DNA from: Bacillota bacterium
GTDB lineage: Bacteria > Bacillota > Sulfobacillia > JAJYWN01
DNA length: 64,000 bases
Assembly (NCBI GenBank): GCA_021791495.1
Contig: JAJYWN010000013.1
Coordinates: 62,001 to 126,000, forward strand
Reading direction: 5' to 3'
The notes under the pieces were generated by a model that was given only the letters and a program-made list of their open reading frames with translations, was not told the origin of the DNA and did no database searches. Positions 52,981 through 61,588 of the stretch are shown here, one piece after another (the first letter of the stretch is position 1; each line of letters opens with the position of its first letter). The position numbers were made by a program, and so were the translations under genes.

Positions 52981-53673
52981 CTAAGCCGACGGCCGCTTTG
53001 TCGATGCCCAATGCATGATGCTTTCTAGCCAATCGGCGAGTTCCCAGATGTCAATACAGTGGTCTAGGACGCAGAAGGTCTTTAGGTCTTCAGAGTACGA
53101 GCGCACGGGCATAGGAGCACTCATACCCTTAGGGGTGTCCCGGCCGAGGTGCCGAGAAATGGTTGGCAATGCCCATCTGTCCAACCTCTCCTCGAAATGC
53201 TCAAGAGTGTTGCGGAGATCCCTGAGTGTCATGGGCGGCCGCGGGAGATCCTCCATTTTACTGCCCAGGAAAGCTACCCGGTCCCGAGCCTGGTCGGCAA
53301 CGACAAGCCTTTGAATGCCGGCCGCGTGGCTCACGGCCTCAACCAAGTGGCGAATCACGTCCGACTCTTCGGAGCCCCGAGCGTGAGCCTCTGCTGCGTC
53401 GACGATGGCGTCCAGACCCCACAGTGATCTGGTAAAGGCCTCAAGAACCAATACCAAGCCGACTTCGCTTTTGTCGATACTCCACAGCCTTGCTTGGATG
53501 TCTTCGAGCTTCTCCAACCTTTCGTTCGAGCATTCCAATTTGTGAATTAGGTCATCTATGCCCCGACGGTCAGGCGCGCTGGCGGCCTTTTCTTTCAACG
53601 CATCAAGCCGCGCAGCGAAGGCCCCTGAACTATTGCTGGACCGCCCATAATCCCCTGGGTTCTGCCGCGTCAT
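52981..53673 (-). CDS. Helical protein with HEPN-like R-x4-H motif
   Basis: 230 aa, family not recognised. Its ATG overlaps the stop of the upstream HNH gene by 4 nt (ATGA), so the two are co-translated. Mostly alpha-helical; MTLRDLRNTLEHFEERLDRW (~150-170) contains R-N-T-L-E-H, matching the R-x4-H motif of HEPN RNases. Such a motif also occurs in proteins of unknown activity, so RNase function is a guess. Second gene of cassette F. Confidence 0.6.
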   Translation of the reverse strand: MTRQNPGDYGRSSNSSGAFAARLDALKEKAASAPDRRGIDDLIHKLECSNERLEKLEDIQARLWSIDKSEVGLVLVLEAFTRSLWGLDAIVDAAEAHARGSEESDVIRHLVEAVSHAAGIQRLVVADQARDRVAFLGSKMEDLPRPPMTLRDLRNTLEHFEERLDRWALPTISRHLGRDTPKGMSAPMPVRSYSEDLKTFCVLDHCIDIWELADWLESIMHWASTKRPSA

Positions 53674-54506
53674 GCCTTACACCTCGCACCAGACATATCT
53701 CTGCCTAGCTTCGTCCTTGTCCTACCTATAATCACCTGGTACTGCACCCCACGGAACAGTCTAACCACGGCCATGAGCGTGCGACTCTGATTCTGGAGTA
53801 TTCTCACCTCGTGGAGGTCACGTATCTGTCCCGGCTCCTCGTCGAAGGCGCCCGGTGGACAACCTACCCAGGTGCCAATATCGTCCCGCTGAGCAAGGAT
53901 ACTGGGCAGTACAAACACCTCTTCCATCGAGTCCAAACCCAGCATCGCCACCGCCGAGCCATAGGAAATCTTGGCAAGAAGCTGAGCAAATGCCACCGAT
54001 GAGAACTTGACTTCGACCGCCAGACCCTCGGCCTTGTGCATTTGGCTAAGGGCCTTCGGAGATAATCCACCCACTAACTCCAGCCCGATGCCGGTCACGG
54101 ATATCCCCCTAACGCTGGCTCCGCTAAGAAAACCAGGTGGGGGGAAATTGGGCGAAGGAAACCCAAGCAGTGTTTGGTGTGTAGGGACTTCAAGCACCTC
54201 ATCCTCGCCGTTTCTAGTGACGGTTAAACGAAAGGTGTCTGGTCTGTTCTTGGGATGGTACGTGGGCAACCCAAAGGCAGCACGAAGCGCAAGAACCTGT
54301 GGACTCCTCAGGATGTTTCTCTCGAACCTCGACGTGATCTCCGCACATCTTGGGCAACTCGCACGAGCCAATACCAAGTTCCCACCCAGTCCCCTGGGGA
54401 TCACATGTTCGTCCGAAAGCTTGGCACTGGTGCCGCAATAGATGCAACGGCCAACCTCGATACGTTCAGGGCCCACTTCCTGACACCCTCCCTCAGGAGA
54501 AACCAA
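53670..54506 (-). CDS. HNH endonuclease-like protein
   Basis: 278 aa from a TTG at 54506; a GTG at 54476 (VGPERIEVGRCIYCG) after GGAGGG is equally possible. The N-terminus shows an HNH-type zinc site: CIYCGTSAKLSDEHVIPRGLGG then CPRCAEITSRFE. The rest is unrecognised (LLGFPSPNFPPPGFLSG, LAKISYGSAVAML). HNH proteins of this layout occur as nucleases in defence loci. The overlap with the next, helical gene makes this a compact two-gene operon on the strand opposite to the flanking mod repeats. Confidence 0.75.
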   Translation of the reverse strand: MVSPEGGCQEVGPERIEVGRCIYCGTSAKLSDEHVIPRGLGGNLVLARASCPRCAEITSRFERNILRSPQVLALRAAFGLPTYHPKNRPDTFRLTVTRNGEDEVLEVPTHQTLLGFPSPNFPPPGFLSGASVRGISVTGIGLELVGGLSPKALSQMHKAEGLAVEVKFSSVAFAQLLAKISYGSAVAMLGLDSMEEVFVLPSILAQRDDIGTWVGCPPGAFDEEPGQIRDLHEVRILQNQSRTLMAVVRLFRGVQYQVIIGRTRTKLGRDMSGARCKA

Positions 54507-54655
54507 CCATCTCTGAAGAGCTTTCTGGAAGCAGGGTTGCGGTTCCTACGGGAACGTAAGCCAGTTGGAATAGGGGTGCGCGTCCTTGCCTTGTCGGCCC
54601 CTACCGACTGGCGATGGACAAGAAGGGTTGATTTGAGACCAATACGACACCCGCT

Positions 54656-55139
54656 CCTCCGCCTTCGACAGCCTTGGCCGGATTCGGGTGCTCAAGGCCC
54701 GGATGAACGCCGAACTCCACATGGCCGCCGACCTGAAGAACACGGGGAAGGGGAACCTCTTCGTCATCTTCGGCGAGCCCGACATCGACAGCCTCCCCGC
54801 CGAAAACGCCAGATCAAGGTCGAGATTAACGGTGTCGACGTCTTCCACCCCAACACCGGCCAGGTGCGCAGCGACGGCCCCGACGGCATCGCCCGCTGGT
54901 TCATTGACACCGACTACAACGAAGAGAGCTTCTTCGTCCGCCACGCCTACTTCCTCGGCGTCAACGACCCCTACAAGGCCCTCAAAACCACCCTCAGGGC
55001 CGAGATCAATGAAGACGCCTGGACCACCTTGCACAGCGACACCTCCCGGCCCTTCGACAAGCCGAAATCCGGCCGGATCGCGGTGAAGGTGATCAACCAC
55101 TTGGGGGATGAGGTTATGAAGGTGTTTAGGGTGCCATGA
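54656..55139 (+). repeat. mod 3'-end repeat, copy 6
   Basis: Matches mod from RSxFDSLGR to the stop (KVFRVP). One base is lost near the AENG codons (GAAAACGCCAGATC), shifting the frame. Type: GVNDPYKALKTTLRAE. It is followed by the same ~150-bp tail as copy 3, leading to the gene at 55266. Separates cassettes F and G. Confidence 0.9.
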
Positions 55140-55265
55140 CCACGCCAAACCACGCCTTCGCGGCATCGGGAGCCAGGCGGGTTGACCGCTCGGTAGGCGA
55201 CGGACGAAAAAGCTATAGGTGAAGGGCCAGCTCGGGCACATACGGTTTCCGCAGGGGAGATTGCC

Positions 55266-56117
55266 ATGAGTTCCTGCATGCCTGACTCCGGTAGATGCGA
55301 ACGCGTCTACGTTGAACCCTTTGTCCGTTTCCTTAACTCGGAATGCGGGACCGCCTACAAGTTCAAAGCCTGTTTGGACGTTCAGGACCGGGTCAACCCA
55401 CAACCAGAGATTCTATACGTGGATGATCAACTGCCCAAAGGCCTCAAGAACCTGGTCGTGGAGCGCAAGTCGATAGTGTGGCCCAAGGACCACGCAAAGC
55501 ACCATAGCAGCTTCCACGTCGTGGCGGACATGGTGGAGAAACCCCTGTCCGGCCTTCTCGGAGATGCGCCGTATCTTCTGACACTCCCTGGGCCGATAAG
55601 AGGCACTAAGTCGGAGATCAGAGGCCTGGGATTGCAGATTCTAAGCGAAGCCGAGAAGCGCTTGGATGCGTTGAAGGCGGGGCATCCGATCGGCAGGCGC
55701 GGTAGGTTGTGGTGGGTTTTGCAGAGACAGGAAGAGGGCGAACGTGATTACTGGGAGCCCGACTCTGGGCTCATCGTCCAGCAGCGAGGTAGTGACTATC
55801 CAACTATCGAGGAATACCCTCATGCTCTGGCTGGCGTCCAGCGACTTGTGGATCAAACCTTGCGACGCTGCACGGCGAAGTTCAAACGGCACCCGGATGC
55901 CAGACGCGTCGTGCTCCTCGAGTACTACTCCGACTTCTACCTTGGTGAGGACACTTTCAGAACGATGCTCCAATCCTGTCCGCCTCCTGCCGATGTACAT
56001 GAGGTTTGGCTGAGAAGCGAGGTGTGGATTACCGACTTTGAGCAGGACGTTTTCTTCCACAAGCTCTATCCGGTGATTGATGGGCAAGGAGAGAACAAGG
56101 TGGGGACTGTGCCCTAA
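55266..56117 (+). CDS. Unrecognised 283-aa protein, possible ExK nuclease
   Basis: ATG at 55266 follows AGGGGAG. I do not recognise the family. The N-terminal part has RVYVEPFVRFLNSECG, QPEILYVDDQ and LKNLVVERKSIVWP (~45-70), a PE...ERK arrangement that would fit a divergent PD-(D/E)xK nuclease. Further on are RGRLWWVLQRQEEGERDYW and RRVVLLEYYSDFYLGEDTF, ordinary globular sequence. A scrap of its 5' end also occurs at 44250-44281 after another mod repeat, so the gene travels with that repeat. First gene of cassette G. Confidence 0.6.
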   Translation: MSSCMPDSGRCERVYVEPFVRFLNSECGTAYKFKACLDVQDRVNPQPEILYVDDQLPKGLKNLVVERKSIVWPKDHAKHHSSFHVVADMVEKPLSGLLGDAPYLLTLPGPIRGTKSEIRGLGLQILSEAEKRLDALKAGHPIGRRGRLWWVLQRQEEGERDYWEPDSGLIVQQRGSDYPTIEEYPHALAGVQRLVDQTLRRCTAKFKRHPDARRVVLLEYYSDFYLGEDTFRTMLQSCPPPADVHEVWLRSEVWITDFEQDVFFHKLYPVIDGQGENKVGTVP

Positions 56118-56303
56118 GAGCATTGGCCCTGGTCAGCATCGTCCAAGTCATTGGCCGGAAAGCGGACGGGCAGAATGCACCTTGTCGGCCACCTCAAGGG
56201 AAAGTGGTGCCCGCCAGCTGTCCGACGAATTGGCAGCGCACCCGCTGTGCCAGTGGAGCTCCTACGGGAAGCGTTGAATTGCGGCGGGTGGGAGCTGAAT
56301 ACC

Positions 56304-57053
56304 ATGGCGATATCTGAGAAGACACGGAAGATCCTTTGGGCCCGCTCTGGGAACAGATGCGCACTGTGCAGGTGCGAACTCACGACCTCGGGCCTGGACG
56401 GGTCAGCGGCGACCGTGTTGGGCGAGGAGTGCCACATTGTAGGTCGCCAGCCGGCGGGTCCGCGCGGGATGTCCGAAGCCAATCCTGGAGCCGACCATTA
56501 CGACAACCTTATCCTCCTGTGCCGGAATTGTCACAAGCTTGTAGACAGCAACCCTGCAGTGTATACCGTCGAGATGCTTACCCTGCAGAAGGGCGCCCAT
56601 GAATCCTGGGTACGGGCAAACGTCGAAAGGAATCGGGGCAAGTCCCGTACAGGGGGGGATGACGATCCGAATTCTGATGGAGTCACCCTTCTCCCCAGGG
56701 TTCAGTCAGGTATCGATCTATGCAACATACTGAGGGGAGCTTATGCCTATCGTTTTGGACACGACGAGGCCAATGACCGAGAGGAGTCCGACTTGCTCGC
56801 TTACTTCTTCCAAGAGATCGAGGACTGGGGGGATCTGTTAAGTGATATGAGTATGGGCAAGGTTGTTGAAACCGAGTTTCGGTTGGGACAGCTCCTCGCG
56901 GAGATGAGAGATAGGGGCTTCTTGGTCTTTGGGATCGGGCGTACCGAGAGGCACACCATCGGCAAGTCCAGGGATCCCTGGCGTGTCGCCTATGTCCAGG
57001 TCGTTAGAGAGGGGAACCCTGGCGTAGTCGGAGGCCCCTCAGGCTCTGACTAA
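56304..57053 (+). CDS. HNH endonuclease
   Basis: 249 aa; ATG at 56304 (MAISEKTRKILWARSGNRCA) follows GGGAG; the open frame extends 51 codons upstream without a better start. Typical HNH nuclease: CALCRCEL, EECHIVGRQPAGPRG (first His), NLILLCRNCHKLVDSNP (Asn, CxxC, His), then WVRANVERNRG. The C-terminal ~130 residues (GIDLCNILRGAYAYRFGHDE ... FLVFGIGRTERHTIG) form an unrecognised domain, possibly a sensor. Same strand as the 283-aa gene, about 190 bp downstream. Confidence 0.85.
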   Translation: MAISEKTRKILWARSGNRCALCRCELTTSGLDGSAATVLGEECHIVGRQPAGPRGMSEANPGADHYDNLILLCRNCHKLVDSNPAVYTVEMLTLQKGAHESWVRANVERNRGKSRTGGDDDPNSDGVTLLPRVQSGIDLCNILRGAYAYRFGHDEANDREESDLLAYFFQEIEDWGDLLSDMSMGKVVETEFRLGQLLAEMRDRGFLVFGIGRTERHTIGKSRDPWRVAYVQVVREGNPGVVGGPSGSD

Positions 57054-57092
57054 GCTACTGTCGTGTGTCTGCTTGACTGACTGCGGGGATGA

Positions 57093-57791
57093 TTAGCCAC
57101 AGGACGAAGCTAGACGATCACTCAACTCCTCGATGAAGCCAATGCACGCCGAGCTATAGTCTTTGAAACTCTCTGCTGTAAGGAAGACGTCTTCGCCTAT
57201 CAGTGGCAGAACGACTTGGTGCGCAGGTACTCTGGGGCCGTCCATTTCAGGTGGTGAAAACAGGTCTGGGCGGAGAACCTTGATTTTGTCAACGGATCCT
57301 CCGTCACCGTGCTTGATAGCGTTACTGAGCAGCCGTAGCTCGTCGACCTTGACCCAGTCGGTGAACCCTTCAACCTCCATCCCGTGGGATGCCAGCCGCT
57401 TCCGGAACTCTCCTACCTTGAGGAGAGCGCGCTCATCCTCTTCCCAAGGGGTCAAGAGCTCCTTTCGAAGGAATGCAAGCAGCTGTTGCTCAAATAGGTG
57501 GTACAACCAGACGGCGGCCACATTGAGTAGCCCTTGCCTAACTCCGTCAGCAATCTGGTAGTACCTTAGGCCCGCATCGCGTGCCTGCTCCGCCAAGGAC
57601 GATATGTCCATGTCCGGATCAGTGACTTCATTGAGGAGATCGTCGTACGTCTGCTTTGCTACCGCTGTTGCTTCATCGTCAATCGGTTCGAACGCCGGTA
57701 GCAGCCGGCCGACAACCCATGCGGAGAGGGCTTCAAGCTGGGGTATGAACACTCGACGCATGTACCCTTGCCAGAAACGTCCATTCAGCAT
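57093..57791 (-). CDS. Unrecognised helical protein, possibly HEPN-like
   Basis: 232 aa; ATG at 57791 follows AAGGAAGGAGAG. Largely alpha-helical; VDELRLLSNAIKHGDGGSVD (~155-175) resembles the NAIKHG segment found in some HEPN/MAE-type proteins, but no complete R-x4-H motif is seen. It converges on the HNH gene (stop codons 40 bp apart). No function can be assigned. Confidence 0.6.
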   Translation of the reverse strand: MLNGRFWQGYMRRVFIPQLEALSAWVVGRLLPAFEPIDDEATAVAKQTYDDLLNEVTDPDMDISSLAEQARDAGLRYYQIADGVRQGLLNVAAVWLYHLFEQQLLAFLRKELLTPWEEDERALLKVGEFRKRLASHGMEVEGFTDWVKVDELRLLSNAIKHGDGGSVDKIKVLRPDLFSPPEMDGPRVPAHQVVLPLIGEDVFLTAESFKDYSSACIGFIEELSDRLASSCG

Positions 57792-58271
57792 GTTGGTCTC
57801 TCCTTCCTTGCCCGTTGGCCATCTTGCTTCCGCTTAACGCCTGGGCCGAGAAGTTGGCACACTCCAGACAGCGCCACGTCAACGGGATCACGATCAGGCT
57901 ACCGATCAGCGCCCGCACCTCAATGGAGTAACTCCAGAGCGTCGCGTAGGACTCTGCCAACGCCTGAAGAATCACTCCACGCGGGCTTGGGTATTGCCCC
58001 TTGTTCCGGAATATCACGTCCGGAGCGGTTGGATGACTACTGGCCTGGCAGCCAGGTTCCAGCGAGATCACCGAAGCGTCTTACCTAAGGGCCTACGGAA
58101 ATGGCGGATCAACACACAAGTGTCTGGCTTCTTCGTGAATCGTTCTGAGCAGTGTACGGGTTCATGTGACTCCAGATTGCATCAACTGGGGTGTCATTCC
58201 TTCCGTTGTCAGTATCAAACTTGTCCCAGCCCTTGGATACCTCACAATCAGAAGTCTGGAGGGAACTCGGC
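57792..58271. other. Stretch without a recognised gene in cassette G
   Basis: 480 bp between divergent genes. On the minus strand an open segment (about 58071 to 57800) reads LAESYATLWSYSIEVRALIG and LIVIPLTWRCLECANFSAQ with GC-rich third positions, so it may be a decayed gene; it overlaps the start of the 232-aa gene and lacks a ribosome site. Otherwise only promoters are expected. Confidence 0.35.
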
Positions 58272-59450
58272 ATGCCAGATCGGTACAGCCCTATGGGTCC
58301 TCGATGGGAACCAGGTGGGTTCAAAGCTTACGGTGAGTACTTCATCGGAAGACCGAAGACGACTGACCTTCGGACTGTGCTCGGCGTCACGGACGACCAA
58401 TTGACCCCGAACGCACGGTACATTCTAAAGTCCCGGCAGCTGAGAACGGCTGTAAACCGCGTTTCCTGGGCCGTGCGAGCTTATCTGCAATTCCAGGATC
58501 TCCAAAGTGTAACCCTGCCTTCGGCTTCTGGTGCTAACGTGCCTCAGGGGGACATCCTCAACCAGAGTTACTGCTATTACGAGAGCCTCGCGTACCTTCG
58601 GGAAAGCGCAACCTGTTGGGTCAACGGACAACTCATCAGCGCATTGACTCTACTCAGACCAATGATGGAGCTAGCGGTGCTTCATGTCTATTGGAAGACC
58701 GCAGGTTCAACTGAAGCAGCAAGGTTCTCGGATTGGCTCCGAACCGGCAATGGAAAACCAGGTTTCTCACGGAGTCTTGGAAAGGCGCTCGAGAACCTGT
58801 CGGTCGACGGTCTTGTCGGCAAAGACTCGCGGAGTCGGCTCTACAAACTGATGATGAACGGCTACAGAACCCTCTCTCAGCACGTGCACGGACCCTTTCT
58901 GACGGAGAGCCTGAGTGCTACGGCACATACACTCGGCGGATACGATCTTGAGAACTTCCTGCTTTACAGTATCCTAGTCGAAACCGTAATGACTCACTTG
59001 GTCTACATTTACATTCTGCTGTACCCGATGATCCTGTTCCCGGTCGAGAGCCACCTCAGATTCGGCTTTGCACCCCCGGATGGATTGTTTTGCGACCCTC
59101 GGTCGGGTTCGGTGGTGACCCACTTCGTCGGATTCAGGAACGTTCGAGCCCTCAGAAAGATTCTCCGCAAGAGCGTCATAGTCCAAGGCGCGTTAGGGTT
59201 CTTGGATAGCACACCAATCGCCACCCGTGAAGAGGTAGATCATTCGTGGTCGGAGTTCTGTGTGCAAATCGGCTTGAAAGAGAAAGAGCAGCACCTTAGC
59301 GATGATAGGGCACGTCTTGCTCTCGCGAAGAGTGTGATGCGGACAATGCATTGGATGGCAAACTACACGTCACAGTTCCACGCAGTCGAGGTGCCGGTGT
59401 CTGATCAGGCTGTCGATGAATACCACCGTACGCTGCGCTCTTGGAAGTGA
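58272..59450 (+). CDS. Unrecognised 392-aa protein
   Basis: ATG at 58272 follows GGAGGG at 8 nt; a GTG at 58191 lacks a site. Family not recognised. Mainly helical with a hydrophobic stretch LVETVMTHLVYIYILLYPMI (~238-257) that may be a membrane segment or buried helix. LMMNGYRTLSQHVHGPFLTE (~197-216) has closely spaced Arg/His reminiscent of DUF5677- or HEPN-like proteins, without a clear motif. Last gene before mod repeat 7; the position suggests a defence role, nothing in the sequence proves it. Confidence 0.6.
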   Translation: MPDRYSPMGPRWEPGGFKAYGEYFIGRPKTTDLRTVLGVTDDQLTPNARYILKSRQLRTAVNRVSWAVRAYLQFQDLQSVTLPSASGANVPQGDILNQSYCYYESLAYLRESATCWVNGQLISALTLLRPMMELAVLHVYWKTAGSTEAARFSDWLRTGNGKPGFSRSLGKALENLSVDGLVGKDSRSRLYKLMMNGYRTLSQHVHGPFLTESLSATAHTLGGYDLENFLLYSILVETVMTHLVYIYILLYPMILFPVESHLRFGFAPPDGLFCDPRSGSVVTHFVGFRNVRALRKILRKSVIVQGALGFLDSTPIATREEVDHSWSEFCVQIGLKEKEQHLSDDRARLALAKSVMRTMHWMANYTSQFHAVEVPVSDQAVDEYHRTLRSWK

Positions 59451-59512
59451 AGACTCCGATGTCGGTGTCAAGTCCGGATCGAAGTGCCTATCAAGGCCGG
59501 ATCGGAATTCCT

Positions 59513-60177
59513 TCGCCGAGGGGCGCTAAGCCGAGGGCGACGAGTACACTGGCACCGGGCGGCGCGCCGCCATCTTCGTCGGACCGGAGTTCGGGACCGT
59601 GTCGCGTCCCGACCTTGTCGCCGCCGCCCGCGAGGCCGCCGAGGCCGGCTTCGATGTGCTCGTGGCCTGCGCTTTTAACTATGACGCCCACTTCTCCGAC
59701 TTCGATAGCCTTGGGCGCATTCCGGTGCTCAAGGCCCGGATGAACGCCGACCTCCACATGACCGCCGACTTGAAGAACACGGGAAAGGGCAACCTCTTCG
59801 TCATCTTTGGCGAGCCCGACATTGACATCCTCCCCGCCGAAGACGGCCAGATCAAGGTTAAGATCAACGGTGTCGACGTCTTCCACCCCAACACCGGCGA
59901 GGTGCGCAGCGACGGCCCCGACGGGATCGCCTGCTGGTTCATCGACACCGACTACAACGAGGAGAGCTTCTTCGTCCGCCACGCCTACTTCCTCGGCGTC
60001 AACGACCCCTACAAGGCCCTCAAGACCACCCTCAAGGCCGAGATCAACGAAGACGCCTGGGCCACCTTGCACAGCGACACCTCCCGGCCCTTCGACAAGC
60101 CGAAGTCTGGCCGGATCGCGGTGAAGGTGATCAACCATCTGGGGGATGAGGTCATGAAGGTGTTCAGGGTAGGGTGA
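59513..60177 (+). repeat. mod 3'-end repeat, copy 7 (nearly intact)
   Basis: Starts at the AEGR segment of mod (one change makes TAC a TAA: CGCTAAGCCGAGGG) and runs to the stop (KVFRVG). From a GTG at 59599 the frame is open for 192 aa with all conserved segments present. Type: GVNDPYKALKTTLKAE. It is the last copy seen; what follows may be the oldest or the outer flank of the array. Confidence 0.91.
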
Positions 60178-60264
60178 CCTTGGAGTGCGCCATGCTCCAC
60201 CAAGCCAGCCTAGCCGGTGCTGTCGTAGGCACCAAATACGGCTTTGGGAACTGGCGGAAAGAGC

Positions 60265-60708
60265 CTACCCTCCGAGCATGGTTTTCAACCCTTGTGCACC
60301 GTCAACCAAGTCATCTAGCCGGCCATCAAGATGCTGTCGCGTACCCGGGTCCAACTCGCTGACGACATGTCTTCCCGGGCTTAGCTTACAGACGGTCTCC
60401 CCAATTAGCCGCAGTACGTCGGCCACCCACCGGTCAGCCCTAGAGTTCCTATCTTGTTGATCCTGGGCGTCAGAGCTGCCCCTCGACTCCTTTTTGTCTC
60501 GAGCGGCTGCTTTATGAGTCTCTATACGCTCCCGTGAGACCAGTACCCGGAAGGTTCCGTCATTCTCGATCTCAAGCAGCGTCCCAGACTCTTTGCCCAA
60601 CCGACGCTGGGCCTCCGTAATGGCCCCCTTTAGAACGGATTCGACGTAGATCGCCTCTTGCTCCGTAACGCAGGCAATCTTCCTCAACGGTATCGCTCTC
60701 GCACCCAC
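60265..60708 (-). CDS. Small unrecognised protein
   Basis: 147 aa; GTG at 60708 after AGGGGGG. ACVTEQEAIYVESVLKGAI and FRVLVSRERIETHK, then a charged linker (KKESRGSSDAQDQQDRNSRA) and RWVADVLRLIGETVCKLSPG. No family recognised. Ends about 90 bp from mod repeat 7 on the opposite strand. Confidence 0.5.
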   Translation of the reverse strand: MGARAIPLRKIACVTEQEAIYVESVLKGAITEAQRRLGKESGTLLEIENDGTFRVLVSRERIETHKAAARDKKESRGSSDAQDQQDRNSRADRWVADVLRLIGETVCKLSPGRHVVSELDPGTRQHLDGRLDDLVDGAQGLKTMLGG

Positions 60709-60845
60709 GTGGACACCCCCCTGGCATACCTAATGCGTCTTGGGAGTGGCCAAGAACTGAACTACACAATGAGGTCTAGCTGCTGACTGGTGATCAGGAA
60801 TGGGACCGCATCAACCGTGATATACAAGCCACTGGCAGAGTATGG

Positions 60846-61406
60846 ATGATGATGGGTGGTTGGATGCGGTGGAAAACCCACTCTACCATCGGAACGGCCG
60901 TTGTTGGCTCGGTCTTGGCGATCTCTGAACTGACGGGGCATCGGGTGACATCAGCCAACGTCTCGCTGAACGATCTGGCGTTTCCCATCGTCCTGGTGGT
61001 GGGCTTGGTGGTGGCCGCCAAAGCCTCGCCCCTACCAGACAAGCTAGAGGATAGCCTAGGTCTCAGACATCGAGGACCAGCACACAGCCTCGTTGCGTGC
61101 GCCGCTATGGCTCTCATCGGCTCGCTGATGGCTTTGGCAACACGAGGAACCTCTTACGCGGTCTTGGTTGAAGCAGTAGTCTGGCCAACAATCTGGGCCT
61201 ACTCGCTTCATATTGCGGCAGACATGCTCACGGACAACGGAGTCGAGCTATTCTGGCCAAACAAGGAGAGGCACCTCATATGCCGCCTCTGGTACTATTC
61301 CGACTCAGAGAGGCCCGAATCCATGGTTCAGACTGGGGCTCTGTTGGTCTTGATCCCCATGGTCCTATGGTCAATCTTCCGTTGGGTATCAATGCTGAGC
61401 ATCTAG
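60846..61406 (+). CDS. YdjM-type membrane-bound metal-dependent hydrolase
   Basis: 186 aa; ATG at 60846, although translation may begin at the Met of MRWKTHSTIG (60864). Four hydrophobic segments and conserved polar motifs of the YdjM/LexA-binding inner-membrane hydrolase family (PF04307): MRWKTHSTIGTAVVGSVLA, PLPDKLEDSLGLRHRGPAHS (metal-binding Asp/His cluster), LHIAADMLTDNGVELFWP. Family members sit in the cytoplasmic membrane; the substrate is unknown. No obvious operon partner. Confidence 0.8.
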   Translation: MMMGGWMRWKTHSTIGTAVVGSVLAISELTGHRVTSANVSLNDLAFPIVLVVGLVVAAKASPLPDKLEDSLGLRHRGPAHSLVACAAMALIGSLMALATRGTSYAVLVEAVVWPTIWAYSLHIAADMLTDNGVELFWPNKERHLICRLWYYSDSERPESMVQTGALLVLIPMVLWSIFRWVSMLSI

Positions 61407-61533
61407 GTCAAAGCTGAACAGGGATAGGTATGCGCAGAAGTTACCGCCTACAGCTAAGGGGCTAGTCGGCGCTACCGTGGCCGATGCAGGCCTCAACACC
61501 GGCAACGGTACCGAAGCTATTTGACAACTTGCC

Positions 61534-61562
61534 TTGAAACCCACAAAATAGTTATGGATAAC
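61534..61562 (+). promoter_or_regulatory. Putative abiE promoter
   Basis: TTGAAA (61534-61539) and GATAAC (61557-61562) are separated by 17 bp, a sigma-70/A-like pair in a locally AT-rich stretch. Another TTGACA lies at 61521 with non-ideal spacing. Transcription from here would suit the abiEi start at 61589. Confidence 0.45.
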
Positions 61563-61588
61563 TCATTTGAATGTCAAAGGTGACGAGC

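Noticed and set aside
54255-55139. 294-codon frame reading through into mod repeat copy 6
   Set aside because: Its first half is antisense to the HNH gene; only the last part is the mod repeat after a base loss.
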